The notes under the pieces were generated by a model. The model worked only from the letters and a program-made list of their open reading frames with translations, was not told the origin of the DNA and did no database searches. Positions 1-8,733 of a stretch of 35,264 nt of DNA are shown here, piece after piece. Position numbers and translations under genes: made by a program. The stretch is from JAVVEH01 sp032251435 (GTDB taxonomy: Bacteria; Verrucomicrobiota; Lentisphaeria; Oligosphaerales; MVZH01), in NCBI GenBank assembly GCA_032251435.1, contig JAVVEH010000044.1:1-35264 (forward strand). The letters are read 5' to 3'. Positions within the stretch are counted from its first letter, which is position 1. Every line of letters starts with the position of its first letter.

Positions 1-54
1 GCAATATTATTCAAGACGAATTCAATTAAAAGATGGGGCAGGTGTGACGCTTAC
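1..54. mobile_element. End of an IS66-like element (partial)
   Basis: Positions 32-54 are the reverse complement of a terminal repeat beginning GTAAGCGTCACACCTG. The same repeat occurs in both ends of the MITE at 28590-28747 and again at 35211. IS66-family elements are known for ends starting GTAA and 8-bp target duplications. Only the outer end lies in the window, and the bases inside it (1-31) differ from the MITE interior, so this may belong to a longer relative. The 8 bases that follow (55-62, ACAAGATT) would be the target copy. Confidence 0.6.
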
Positions 55-468
55 ACAAGATTGAAAAACTACGAGCTTCAATATATGCGTGCTTTACACA
101 CTTTAGGCAGGAGACTAAAGCAGACATGTTTACAATACTTTGCTGAGGGTATTCTGAGGGCGTTTTCTCTCATTCCGAAAAAAAACTTAATTTGAGATCC
201 TTAAAAAGAAGCGCCAAACCGTGTAGGATAGCATAAATTCCCAGTCATCTCTTCTAGAATAATTCAACTAATGGTTGTTTTCTATTTTTTTTGCTTATAA
301 GTGTTCTACCTAAAGTAGTGAATTCCACCATGTTTGAGAAAATAAGCAATTGCCTGATCTTTTATTCAGCTTTCAAAAAGGGAATATTGATCGTATTCCT
401 CCATTTTTTCAGCGTGAATGCTTTCAGTGGAATCTGACATGTTTATACCCAAACAAGACAAGGCTGTT
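55..468. other. AT-rich spacer without recognisable gene
   Basis: About 410 bases, clearly richer in A+T than the proA-uxaC block, lie between the IS66-like end and the XRE gene. The only open frame I noticed is about 35 codons starting at the ATG near 330. It has no recognisable product or convincing ribosome site and I do not call it. No hairpin terminator or clear promoter stands out. Confidence 0.4.
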
Positions 469-714
469 TCAATCTCCACTATCTGAGAGTTGAAAGGCAT
501 CCACTTGATCAAGTCCATGAACGAGTTTGCTTAGCGGGATGTCGTAATAACGGGCCACATCCGCTAAATTTTCGATCGGGATCGCACGCGTGCCGCGTTC
601 CCAAGCGGAAACGGTTTGAGGGGAGATGTTCAAATCAATAGCGACAGCTTCTTGAGAATAATTTTTGCTCATTCTCAAGATGCGTAATCGTTTGCCCAGC
701 AGTTGTCGTAACAT
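469..714 (-). CDS. Small XRE-family helix-turn-helix regulator
   Basis: An 81-aa protein that is almost entirely one lambda-repressor-like HTH_3 domain. The segment YSQEAVAIDLNISPQTVSAW carries helices 2-3, followed by the typical WERGTRAIP turn and a second half ending in YYDIPLSKLV. Stand-alone proteins of this size usually bind DNA as dimers and act as local repressors. The start is chosen at the ATG at 714. A TTG three codons upstream (723) is possible, but the AAGGA in front of it is very close. The gene sits alone in AT-rich DNA near an IS66-like end, with no antitoxin or toxin partner beside it, so its target is unknown. It could be a relic of a mobile element. Confidence 0.75.
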   Translation of the reverse strand: MLRQLLGKRLRILRMSKNYSQEAVAIDLNISPQTVSAWERGTRAIPIENLADVARYYDIPLSKLVHGLDQVDAFQLSDSGD

Positions 715-723
715 AAATCTCAA

Positions 724-1137
724 AAGTCCTTACTTTGTGATGTGTTAAAACGCCTGTAGCTAAGGGTTAAGGACTAGTCACGTGTGTTCGAACATGCTCC
801 AAAGAGATACAAAAAAACAGACAACAGCGACAACATAAAGAAAAATGAACAATTGGATCATTCAGTCAAACCCTTGAGCTAATAGACTGCTTGATTAGTA
901 AAAATCCATTGCCCCATTTTGAAAAAATTCTACGTTAAGTAGATAACATCTCTCTTTTTGAGCCTTTACAGATTTCCGGGAAGAACCAAAAAATGGCTGG
1001 GCGCCGGTTCATTCGCCAGCTTGATGATCCTGCCCCCCGGATATGACGGCGGCGGGGAGGAAATCTTTCAGTTTAGCGTTAGGTTATCCCTCGCGATACA
1101 TAAGCTTCTGTTCCATAACATGTCTGGATGAGACACA
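724..1137. other. Intergenic region between XRE gene and proA
   Basis: A 414-base divergent spacer that must hold the promoters of both flanking genes. Composition changes near 1000 from AT-rich to GC-rich, marking the start of the housekeeping block. A GGATGAG ribosome site lies 5 bases before the proA ATG. No RNA gene or strong terminator is visible, and no promoter is clear enough to place. Confidence 0.4.
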
Positions 1138-2418
1138 ATGACCACCACCGATCAGGCGAAAGCCGCGAAACGGGCGTCTATTCCGCTGGCGGCGGCGGCG
1201 ACGGATCTGAAAAACCGGGCGTTGCGGGCTGTTGTCGAGGCCTTGCGGGCTGACCGCGCGGCGCTTGTCGCCGCGAATCAAAAAGATCTGGCCGCCGCGG
1301 AGGCCGAAGGGCTCGAAGCGCCTCTACTCAAACGGTTGCTGTTTGATGACGACAAACTGGCCGCTGTCATCGCCGGTGTCGAAAGCTTGATCGGCTTGCC
1401 CGATCCAGTCGGCCGACGGCTCTCCGCCACGGAGTTGGATGACGGACTGAATCTCTACCGGGTCAGTTGCCCGATCGGGGTGATCGGGGTTATTTTTGAA
1501 TCCCGCCCGGACGCGTTGGTCCAGATTTCCTCTCTCTGTCTGAAAAGCGGAAACGCTGTTCTTCTTAAAGGCGGCCGTGAAGCGTTGAACACCAACCGGG
1601 CGCTGGCGGACGTGATCACACGGGCGACCGAGGCGGCCGGCATCCCGGCTGGCTGGATGCGGTTGCTTGAAACCCGGGCTGATGTCGGCGACATGCTCAA
1701 ACTGGATGACTATATCGACTTGATCATCCCCCGCGGGTCCAACGAGTTTGTCAAACACATCATGGCGCATGCGACGATTCCGGTGCTCGGACATGCCGAC
1801 GGGATCTGTCATCTCTATGTGGACAGTGAAGCCGACTTGGCCATGGCTGTGGATCTGACTGTTGACTCTAAATGCCAGTATGTCGCCGTTTGCAACGCTC
1901 TGGAAACCTTGCTTGTCCACGAAGCTGTGGCGGCTGAATTTCTGCCGCGCGTGGCGGCCCGGCTGGCGGCGGAAAACTGCGAGGTGCGCGGCTGCGAAAA
2001 AACCGCGGCGATTATTGAGTGCGTCCCGGCGACGGAGGACGACTGGAAGACGGAATACCTCGATTACATCTTGTCGGTCAAAGTTGTTGATTCCATGGCG
2101 GCCGCCATCGATCACATCAACACCTACGGCTCCGGACATACGGACGGGATTGTCACTCGCAACGCGGACTCCGCGGAACAGTTTATGAATCTGGTGGATG
2201 CCGGGGACGTGTTCTGGAACGCCAGCACCCGATTCAGTGACGGATTCCGCTACGGACTCGGCGCCGAGGTGGGTGTCAGCACCAACAAAGTTCACGCCCG
2301 CGGCCCGGTCGGCCTGGACGGGTTACTGATCTACAAATGGAAACTCATCGGCAACGGTCAGACAGTAAAACCCTATGCTGACGGAAAGAAGCTTTTCACT
2401 CATAGACCATTAAACTAA
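1138..2418 (+). CDS. proA: Glutamate-5-semialdehyde dehydrogenase
   Basis: A 426-aa cytosolic enzyme that reduces gamma-glutamyl phosphate to glutamate-5-semialdehyde with NADPH, the second step of proline synthesis. It is full length (family about 415-430 aa). The family signature around the catalytic cysteine is present as AVCNALETLLVH, with the cysteine at about residue 252. Other landmarks are GVIFESRPD, PRGSNEFVKHI and the C-terminal FRYGLGAEVGVSTNKVHARG. The ATG at 1138 is preceded by GGATGAG. No proB lies beside it, so proline genes appear to be dispersed. A hairpin-rich spacer follows. The function is secure from overall sequence, and nothing unusual is seen apart from a short C-terminal extension after IYKWKLIGNGQ. 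Confidence 0.96.
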   Translation: MTTTDQAKAAKRASIPLAAAATDLKNRALRAVVEALRADRAALVAANQKDLAAAEAEGLEAPLLKRLLFDDDKLAAVIAGVESLIGLPDPVGRRLSATELDDGLNLYRVSCPIGVIGVIFESRPDALVQISSLCLKSGNAVLLKGGREALNTNRALADVITRATEAAGIPAGWMRLLETRADVGDMLKLDDYIDLIIPRGSNEFVKHIMAHATIPVLGHADGICHLYVDSEADLAMAVDLTVDSKCQYVAVCNALETLLVHEAVAAEFLPRVAARLAAENCEVRGCEKTAAIIECVPATEDDWKTEYLDYILSVKVVDSMAAAIDHINTYGSGHTDGIVTRNADSAEQFMNLVDAGDVFWNASTRFSDGFRYGLGAEVGVSTNKVHARGPVGLDGLLIYKWKLIGNGQTVKPYADGKKLFTHRPLN

Positions 2419-2423
2419 TCGAC

Positions 2424-2561
2424 ATTCTCGCGAAGCGGTGACAACCGCATTGAGAATTTCTTTGCCGGAAGCTGTGAAGGTTTCCGGCAAAGAAATCCCC
2501 AATGCGGATATGTGGGGTTTGGGGAGTCTGGATTCCCCAACGGGGTTTGGGGCAGAGCCCC
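2424..2561. repeat. Cluster of four hairpins between proA and metG
   Basis: Four inverted repeats lie in 140 bases. An outer stem ATTCTC/GAGAAT (2424-2457) encloses GCGGT/ACCGC. A perfect 14-bp stem TTTCTTTGCCGGAA/TTCCGGCAAAGAAA lies at 2457-2470 and 2482-2495. TTGGGGA/TCCCCAA lies at 2519-2525 and 2534-2540. GGGGC-AGA-GCCCC at 2549-2561 is followed by ATTTT. The last resembles a weak intrinsic terminator, and the 14-bp stem could be a REP-like dispersed repeat. Confidence 0.65.
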
Positions 2562-2589
2562 ATTTTAGAAAAAATAAAGCTTAAGAAAC

Positions 2590-4584
2590 ATGTCAAACAC
2601 ACCTAAACTTATCACTGATCGGGACCGTCCGTCGGTTCCGAAACGCGCGGTTGTCACCGGCGGCATGCCTTATGGAAACAAGGATCTGCATTTTGGCCAT
2701 ATTGGCGGTGTTTTTGTCCAGGCGGACACGTTCGCCCGGTTTCTCCGGGACCGCTTGGGATCGGAAAATGTGATATTTGTCTCCGGCACGGACTGCTATG
2801 GCTCCCCCATTGTCGAGGCGCACCGGCAAGCGGTTGAAAAAGGGAACTTTGAGGGCAGCCTGGAAGCGTTTATCACCGGCAATCATCAGCGGCAGAAAGC
2901 CACGCTTGAAAAATATCTGGTTGAGCCAAACCTCTTCGCCGCCTCCGGCCTGCCGCCCTATGTGGATATTCATGAACGGCTCGGTGCGGATATTCTGAAC
3001 ACACTGCATGCCAACGGGTTTCTTCAGAAACTTTCCACGCCCCAGTTCTATGATGCCGAAGCGGACGTGTTTTTGAATGGCCGGCAGGTCACGGGGCGCT
3101 GCCCCATCAATGGGTGCGGAGCGGAAAAGGCCTATGCCGACGAGTGCGCCCTGGGACACCAGTATGAACCCAAAGACTTGATTGATCCTGTCAGCGCTTT
3201 GAGCGGGAAAAAACCTGAAATGCGCGCCGTCACCAACTGGTATGTGGATCTGCCCGCGTTGCGGGAACAGTTGGGCGAATGGATCAGCCGACTGAAAGCG
3301 GCCGATGCCTGGCGGCCGTTTTCCATCAGCTCGCTGGCGGAATATTTCGAACCGCCGACGATTCATATCACCCGGGATCAAATCGAAGCCGTCGAGGCGG
3401 TTGAAGACACGCTTCCCCCGCACCGCGCCGAACCCGGCCGCGGCAAATCCCTGCAGTTGATTTTTGACTCTCTGGCCGATATGGAAACCGCGGTCACCGC
3501 GCTGGCCAAGGCCGAAATCCGCTACCGCACGGGCAAAACCCTTGTTCCGTTCCGTATGACCGGCAATCTGGAATGGGGCCTGAAAGCGCCGGTTATTGAC
3601 GGTGTTGACAACGTGACCTTCTGGGTCTGGCCCGAATCACTGTGGGCCCCCGTCTCGTTCTGCGCCGCCTATCTGAAACAACTGGGCCAGGACGCGGAAA
3701 ACTGGCGCGACTGGTGGTGCTCGAAAGACACCGGGATTTATCAGTTCATCGGCGAGGACAATGTCTATTTCTATGGCCTGCCCCAAGGAGCGATCTGGCT
3801 CGGGACGCAAGGGAAACATCCTGTCAGCGACCCGGCTGAGGGAGAGATGCAATTCACCCATCTGGTCGCCAATCGTCATCTGCTCTTTCTGGACAAAAAA
3901 GCCAGCAGCAGCGGCAAGGTCAAACCCCCCATGGCGGAAGAGCTCCTTGATCACTACACGCCGGAGCAGTTGCGGGCGCACTTTTTCAGCATGGCGTTGG
4001 GGCGCCGGGGTGTCAATTTCCGTCCCAAACCCTTCAACCCCAAGGCTGGCGAAAACGAGCCGGATCCTGTTTTAAAAGAGTCTAAGGTCATCTGCAACGC
4101 CTTCAACCGGCACGCGCGGTCCTGTTTCTACACCATCCAGAAGTTCTGTGACGGAAAGATTCCCGTCGGCGCGGTCTCCGCGGCCGTGATTGAACGCTGT
4201 GAGACGGCGATTCTGGATGTGGAAGCCGCCATGCTCAAGCATGAGTTCCCCTCCGCGTTTGTCGCTTGCGAGGATTTGATCCGCGACGCGGGTAAAAGCT
4301 GGAGCGCCAGCAACGCCTACCAGGAAGACTGCGACCCCGCCGCCCGGGAACAGGCGCTTGTGGACGCGTTTCACTTTCTCCGGGTGATGACCACGCTCAT
4401 GCATCCGGTCGCTCCCGCCGGCACCGATATGATTCGGGAGTATTTGAAGGTGGGTGAGGAATTCTGGAGCTGGGAACGGATTTTCGACACCTTGGACACT
4501 TTTATGGCCGACCCGGCGACGCACCGTCCCAAATTTCTGGAACCCCGTGTCGACTTCTTCCCCAAGCATCCGAGCCAATTTTAA
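2590..4584 (+). CDS. metG: Methionyl-tRNA synthetase, divergent form
   Basis: A 664-aa class I aminoacyl-tRNA synthetase that charges tRNA-Met in the cytosol. The N-terminal Rossmann fold starts with VVTGGMPYGNKDLHFGHIGG, whose HFGHIGG is the HIGH signature (residues about 34-40). A zinc-knuckle-like stretch CPINGCG...CALGHQY lies near residues 175-195. The second signature, normally KMSKS, appears as KASSSG at about residues 437-442. About 70 residues before the FWVWPESLWAP region look like an insertion compared with standard MetRS. The C-terminal half is the helical anticodon-binding domain, and there is no C-terminal tRNA-binding EMAP domain. Its stop overlaps the next gene (TAATG), so the two are translationally coupled. 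I see no second MetRS in the window. Confidence 0.88.
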   Translation: MSNTPKLITDRDRPSVPKRAVVTGGMPYGNKDLHFGHIGGVFVQADTFARFLRDRLGSENVIFVSGTDCYGSPIVEAHRQAVEKGNFEGSLEAFITGNHQRQKATLEKYLVEPNLFAASGLPPYVDIHERLGADILNTLHANGFLQKLSTPQFYDAEADVFLNGRQVTGRCPINGCGAEKAYADECALGHQYEPKDLIDPVSALSGKKPEMRAVTNWYVDLPALREQLGEWISRLKAADAWRPFSISSLAEYFEPPTIHITRDQIEAVEAVEDTLPPHRAEPGRGKSLQLIFDSLADMETAVTALAKAEIRYRTGKTLVPFRMTGNLEWGLKAPVIDGVDNVTFWVWPESLWAPVSFCAAYLKQLGQDAENWRDWWCSKDTGIYQFIGEDNVYFYGLPQGAIWLGTQGKHPVSDPAEGEMQFTHLVANRHLLFLDKKASSSGKVKPPMAEELLDHYTPEQLRAHFFSMALGRRGVNFRPKPFNPKAGENEPDPVLKESKVICNAFNRHARSCFYTIQKFCDGKIPVGAVSAAVIERCETAILDVEAAMLKHEFPSAFVACEDLIRDAGKSWSASNAYQEDCDPAAREQALVDAFHFLRVMTTLMHPVAPAGTDMIREYLKVGEEFWSWERIFDTLDTFMADPATHRPKFLEPRVDFFPKHPSQF

Positions 4585-5702
4585 TGATTTTTCTAGCCAC
4601 AGCCGCCCGGGGAACAGAAGCCGCGCTCAGAGAAGAACTGCGCGAACTGGGTTTTGACAACGTCAAGGGGGCGCCCGGAGGAGCCGCTTTTGACGGTGAG
4701 CGGGAAGATGGCTGGCGGGCTTGCCTCACCTCCCGGATCGCCCAACGCGTTCAAACCCCTGTCGCCCGCTTTAACGCGGAGTCCGCGGATGAGCTTTACG
4801 CCGGCGTGAAAGCGATACCTTGGGAAACCTGGCTGCATCCCGGACTCACGTTCGCGGTCTCCGCGTTTATCCGCGACACGGCCATGAATCACAGCGGTTT
4901 CGTCGCTTTAAAGGTGAAAGACGGCATTGTCGACCGCTTACGGGACATCCATGGCGACCGCCCTGGCGTGGACCGGGAAGATCCGGATATAACGGTCTTC
5001 GTCTATTGGGTTTCCGGCCGGGTTATTGTCTACCTGGACTTGGCCGGGGGGAGTCTGGCCCTGCGGGGATGGCGGACGGAAGCGGGTGAGGCGCCGCTCC
5101 GTGAATCTCTGGCCGCGGCCATTCTGCGCCTCTCCGGATGGGACCGGAAAACCCCGCTCATGGATCCCATGTGCGGAGCCGGCACGATCGCTATCGAGGC
5201 GGCGTTGCTGGCGGGAAATCAGGCGCCGGGACTGGCCCGGAAACAGTTCGGCTTCGAGCGCTGGGCGGATTTTTCCGCGGACGACGCGGCGGCCATGAAT
5301 CGCTTGCGGGGGCAATTGAGAAGCGCCGCCCATGGTCAACATCCCCGTATTAAAGCCACTGACATCGACCCGGATGTGCTGAAAAAAGCCCGGTCCAATG
5401 CCCGGCGGGCGGGCGTGAGACTGACATTTAAGCAGCGGGATGGCCTCTCCCTGCAAGCCGGAGAGGGGACTTTTCTCATCACCAATCCCCCCTACGGTGT
5501 CCGCATCGGCGGTAATGAGGAGGATATGGACACGTTTCAGCGGGATTTGGCGGCGACCCTGTGCCGGCTCCACGGCTGGCGTGTCTGTGTGCTCACCGCC
5601 AACCCGGGCTTTCCCAAGCTGATTCCTCCCCGCCCCACGGCGCTGCATATGATCAAAAACGGGGATCTGGACTGCGGCTTTCTCGTTTATGACATGCCGT
5701 GA
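4584..5702 (+). CDS. rlmL: THUMP-domain 23S rRNA guanine-N2 methyltransferase
   Basis: A 372-aa protein of the RlmL/YpsC (COG0116, UPF0020) family, which methylates a guanine N2 in 23S rRNA using S-adenosylmethionine. Residues 1 to about 160 hold the N-terminal ferredoxin-like and THUMP RNA-binding region. Residues about 165-372 are the Rossmann methyltransferase with DPMCGAGTIAIEAALLA (from about 194) and the amino-methyltransferase motif TNPPYG (about 300). It is single-domain, lacking the fused RlmK part of E. coli RlmL. Its ATG overlaps the metG stop by one base, which argues for co-expression of two translation genes. The family is certain, but the exact target base is inferred. Confidence 0.88.
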   Translation: MIFLATAARGTEAALREELRELGFDNVKGAPGGAAFDGEREDGWRACLTSRIAQRVQTPVARFNAESADELYAGVKAIPWETWLHPGLTFAVSAFIRDTAMNHSGFVALKVKDGIVDRLRDIHGDRPGVDREDPDITVFVYWVSGRVIVYLDLAGGSLALRGWRTEAGEAPLRESLAAAILRLSGWDRKTPLMDPMCGAGTIAIEAALLAGNQAPGLARKQFGFERWADFSADDAAAMNRLRGQLRSAAHGQHPRIKATDIDPDVLKKARSNARRAGVRLTFKQRDGLSLQAGEGTFLITNPPYGVRIGGNEEDMDTFQRDLAATLCRLHGWRVCVLTANPGFPKLIPPRPTALHMIKNGDLDCGFLVYDMP

Positions 5703-5722
5703 CCCGCGGCGCCGGGCGCGGG
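5703..5722 (+). terminator. Possible intrinsic terminator after the rlmL-type gene
   Basis: CCCGCG (5703-5708) can pair with CGCGGG (5717-5722) around an 8-base loop directly behind the stop codon. The following sequence contains TCTTGTTTTCC rather than a clean T run, so termination is plausible but not strong. Confidence 0.35.
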
Positions 5723-5823
5723 CGGCCGTGTCTTGTTTTCCCGGGCTTTCAGGTTAGATTACCGCCTTTCGCGTGATTGTGAAAGTAACTTTGAGTCTGG
5801 ATAAGAAACGGTGTTTTCCTTTT

Positions 5824-7182
5824 ATGAGTCGTCTTCCTTGTTTTAAAGCCTATGACATTCGCGGGCGGGTGCCGCACGACTTGAATGAGGATGTCGCCTA
5901 CAAGATCGGCCGGGCGTTCGCGCGGGTCATCAACCCGGCGGGGCCGGTGGCCATTGGCCGGGACATCCGGGAAAGCAGTCCGGCGTTATCCCTGGCGTTG
6001 ATCCACGGGCTGAATGACGCCGGTGTGGATGTGGTGGACATTGGCTTGTGCGGCACCGAAATGGTTTATTTCGCCGCCGCTCTTCCGGGCATGGGGGGGG
6101 GCGTGATGGTCACAGCCAGTCATAACCCGATTGAATATAACGGGATGAAGCTGGTCAGCGCGGGCGCTGTGCCGATCAGCGGCCCCACCGGTCTGGATGA
6201 CATCGAACGCCGCGTCCGGGAAAATGATCTTGGCGAAAAAGCATCCGTCGCCGGCCGTCACGCGGCCGACGACATCTCCGCGGATTATGTCAAAAAAGTG
6301 TTGTCTTTTGTGGATGTCGCCGCGCTGAAACCATTAAAAATCCTCGCCAATCCCGGCAACGGCTGCGCCGGCCCGTTTGTGAAAAAAATCGCCGCTTTTC
6401 TCCCCTTTGAGATGGTGATGATCCATGATGAGCCAGACGCCTCTTTTCCCAACGGGATTCCGAATCCCCTGCTGCCGGAAAATCAGCCCGCCACCGCGGC
6501 CGCGACGCGGAAAAACCGCTGTGACCTGGGGGTGGCGTGGGATGGCGATTTTGACCGTTGTTTTTTCTTTGATGAAACCGGTTGTTTTGTCGACGGGTAT
6601 TACATTGTCGGTCTGCTCGCTCAACACCTGGTGAAGATGTTTCCCGGGAGTAAGATTATTCATGATCCGCGGATGACGTGGAACACGATTGACCTTGTCA
6701 GAGAGGCGGGGGGAGTGCCCGTCGAGAGTAAAACCGGGCACGCCTTTATCAAGGAGGCGATGCGCGGAGAAGACGCCGTCTACGGCGGGGAAATGTCCGC
6801 CCACCACTATTTCCGGGACTTTTTTTACTGTGATTCGGGCATGGTTCCGTGGTTGCTCGTTTGCGCCTTGATCTCCGCCTCCGGACAGCCCCTGTCAGCG
6901 TTGGTCGCCGAACGCAAGCGGCGCTTTCCCGGAAGCGGGGAAATCAATCGCCGGGTCGCGGACCCCGCGGCGGCCATCGCGGCGGCGCGGCGCCGATATG
7001 AGGCGGACGCGACGGTGATTAAGAACGTGGACGGGTTAAGCATGGAATTCGGAAAACGGTGGCGCTTTAACGCGCGCGCCTCGCAGACCGAGCCCGTCCT
7101 CCGCCTGAACGTGGAGAGCTTTGGGGATCCGGATCTGGTCCGTGCGAAAACAAATGAGATTCTGGCGTTGATAACCGCTTGA
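5824..7182 (+). CDS. manB: Phosphomannomutase / phosphoglucomutase
   Basis: A 452-aa alpha-D-phosphohexomutase that interconverts mannose-6-phosphate and mannose-1-phosphate (and probably the glucose forms), feeding GDP-mannose and surface polysaccharide synthesis. The phosphoserine loop is TASHNPIEYNGMK, with serine at about residue 99. The metal loop DGDFDRC is at about 240-246. The sugar-specificity loop is GGEMSAHHYF, and a C-terminal phosphate-binding segment contains RASQTEPVLRLNVES. The open frame extends upstream to a GTG at 5773, but the family starts with the CFKAYDIRG segment, so the ATG at 5824 is preferred. The ribosome site there is weak. uxaC follows after 19 bases, so the two are probably one transcript. 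Confidence 0.93.
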   Translation: MSRLPCFKAYDIRGRVPHDLNEDVAYKIGRAFARVINPAGPVAIGRDIRESSPALSLALIHGLNDAGVDVVDIGLCGTEMVYFAAALPGMGGGVMVTASHNPIEYNGMKLVSAGAVPISGPTGLDDIERRVRENDLGEKASVAGRHAADDISADYVKKVLSFVDVAALKPLKILANPGNGCAGPFVKKIAAFLPFEMVMIHDEPDASFPNGIPNPLLPENQPATAAATRKNRCDLGVAWDGDFDRCFFFDETGCFVDGYYIVGLLAQHLVKMFPGSKIIHDPRMTWNTIDLVREAGGVPVESKTGHAFIKEAMRGEDAVYGGEMSAHHYFRDFFYCDSGMVPWLLVCALISASGQPLSALVAERKRRFPGSGEINRRVADPAAAIAAARRRYEADATVIKNVDGLSMEFGKRWRFNARASQTEPVLRLNVESFGDPDLVRAKTNEILALITA

Positions 7183-7201
7183 TAGAAAAGGATTTTTGAC
7201 C

Positions 7202-8569
7202 ATGGCTTTTTTGGATGACAGCTATTTATTGACCAGTGACACCGCCCGCGGATTGTTTGAAGCGGTTAAAGACCTTCCCTTTATTGATCCGCACAATCAC
7301 GCGGATGTGAAGGAAATCCGGGTCAACGCCAATTACCAGGACATCTGGCAGGTGGAGGCCGCCACCGACCATTATGTCTGGGAAATGATGCGCAAACGCG
7401 GTGTTCCGGAAACACATGTCACCGGCCCGGCTGGCAACGAGGAAAAATGGCTGGCGCTGGCCGGCGTGTTTGATGAGCTGGCTGGCTCGCCTTCTTACGA
7501 ATGGATTCACTTGGATCTGAAACGGCGGCTGGGTATCGCCGACGTGATTGGCGCTGACACGGGACAGGCGATTTGGGACGCGGCGAAAAAAATTCTGGCC
7601 AAACCGGCATTCAAACCCCAGGCGCTCCTGGAGGACATGAAGGTGGAAGTGATCGGCAGCACGGATGATCCGGTCGATGATCTGGCTGACCACAAGGCGC
7701 TCCGTGACGCCGGGATCTACACCAAGGTCCATCCGACATTCCGCCCGGACAAAGCGATGAATATTTTCAAGCCGGACTGGCTGGATTATGTCCACAGGCT
7801 GGAAGACCGTTTCGGCGCCAAATTCAAACATGTCTCCGACATGCTGGACGCTCTGCGTCAGGCGCACGATTATTTCGCCGAAGCCGGGGCCCTGGCCAGT
7901 GACCACGGCGTGGAAGTGCCCTACGCCTATCAGGTGGACGAGCAGGACGCGGATGATATTTTCAAACGCGCTTACGCGGGCAAACCGCTGGATGAAGATG
8001 ACGTGGTGGGATTCCTCTCTTTCATGCTTAATGAAATGGCGGAGCTGGACGCGGAGAAGGGGTGGGTGTTCCAATTGCATCTGGGCTGCGCCCGTGATGT
8101 CCGCGACACCTTGAAAAATGGCATTGGTCCGGATTCTGGGGGCGATATTTCGGATCACATGATTGATATTGTGGCGCCATTAAACCCGCTGCTCAACCGG
8201 TTTGACGGTCGCCTGAAAACCGTTTTGTACTCACTGGATCCCAATCACCAAACCACCCTGGCCGCCTTGTGCCGGGCGTATGGCGAGCATGTCAATTTAG
8301 GCTCCGCCTGGTGGTTGAATGACTCTCCAGTGGGGATGCGGCGCCAGTTGGAATATATCGGCAGCGTGGATTTGCTGGCCAACATGGCCGGGATGGTGTC
8401 GGATTCACGCAAACTGCTTTCCTACGGATCCCGGAACGAGATGTTCCGCCGCACTCTTTGTGACGTGGTCGGGGCGTACGTCGATCGGGGACAAATGCCG
8501 GTCCGGGTCGCTGAGAAACTGGTCACGAAGCTCGCCTACGAGCGTCCCAAGCAGTTGTTCGGTTTTTAG
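7202..8569 (+). CDS. uxaC: Glucuronate (uronate) isomerase
   Basis: A 455-aa amidohydrolase-superfamily enzyme that converts D-glucuronate to D-fructuronate, or D-galacturonate to D-tagaturonate, at the entry of hexuronate catabolism. Family landmarks are FIDPHNHADVKEI (metal histidines), EVIGSTDDPVDDL, GSAWWLNDSPVGMRRQL and LLSYGSRNEMFRRTLCDVVG. It is near the usual 450-470 aa. The ATG at 7202 has AAGGA 10 bases upstream. An in-frame TTG at 7196 is less likely. The gene ends with TAG. With the lyase-like lipoprotein and esterase nearby it suggests use of uronate-containing polysaccharides, but no other hexuronate genes (uxaA, uxaB, kdgK) are in the window. Confidence 0.95.
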   Translation: MAFLDDSYLLTSDTARGLFEAVKDLPFIDPHNHADVKEIRVNANYQDIWQVEAATDHYVWEMMRKRGVPETHVTGPAGNEEKWLALAGVFDELAGSPSYEWIHLDLKRRLGIADVIGADTGQAIWDAAKKILAKPAFKPQALLEDMKVEVIGSTDDPVDDLADHKALRDAGIYTKVHPTFRPDKAMNIFKPDWLDYVHRLEDRFGAKFKHVSDMLDALRQAHDYFAEAGALASDHGVEVPYAYQVDEQDADDIFKRAYAGKPLDEDDVVGFLSFMLNEMAELDAEKGWVFQLHLGCARDVRDTLKNGIGPDSGGDISDHMIDIVAPLNPLLNRFDGRLKTVLYSLDPNHQTTLAALCRAYGEHVNLGSAWWLNDSPVGMRRQLEYIGSVDLLANMAGMVSDSRKLLSYGSRNEMFRRTLCDVVGAYVDRGQMPVRVAEKLVTKLAYERPKQLFGF

Positions 8570-8733
8570 GCGCTTGTTGACGAAAGTATTTCCTGAATAA
8601 ACGCCAAAACCGTGAGAAGCCCAAGCAGTATCCACCACGCCTGAGCCGCTTGTTCAGGTCATGCGGCAGCCGCCCCTTTCCGTGCGGCATGCCCTTACTG
8701 CCGGGCCGGATTCATCTCCTTCTTCCACCCCTG

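Noticed and set aside
1324..2295. 323-codon frame on the minus strand inside proA
   Set aside because: It is an antisense shadow of a certain gene in GC-rich DNA, with no recognisable domain.
5773..5823. Upstream GTG start for the phosphomannomutase
   Set aside because: Family members begin close to the CFKAYDIRG segment. The extra 17 residues have no similarity and no better ribosome site.
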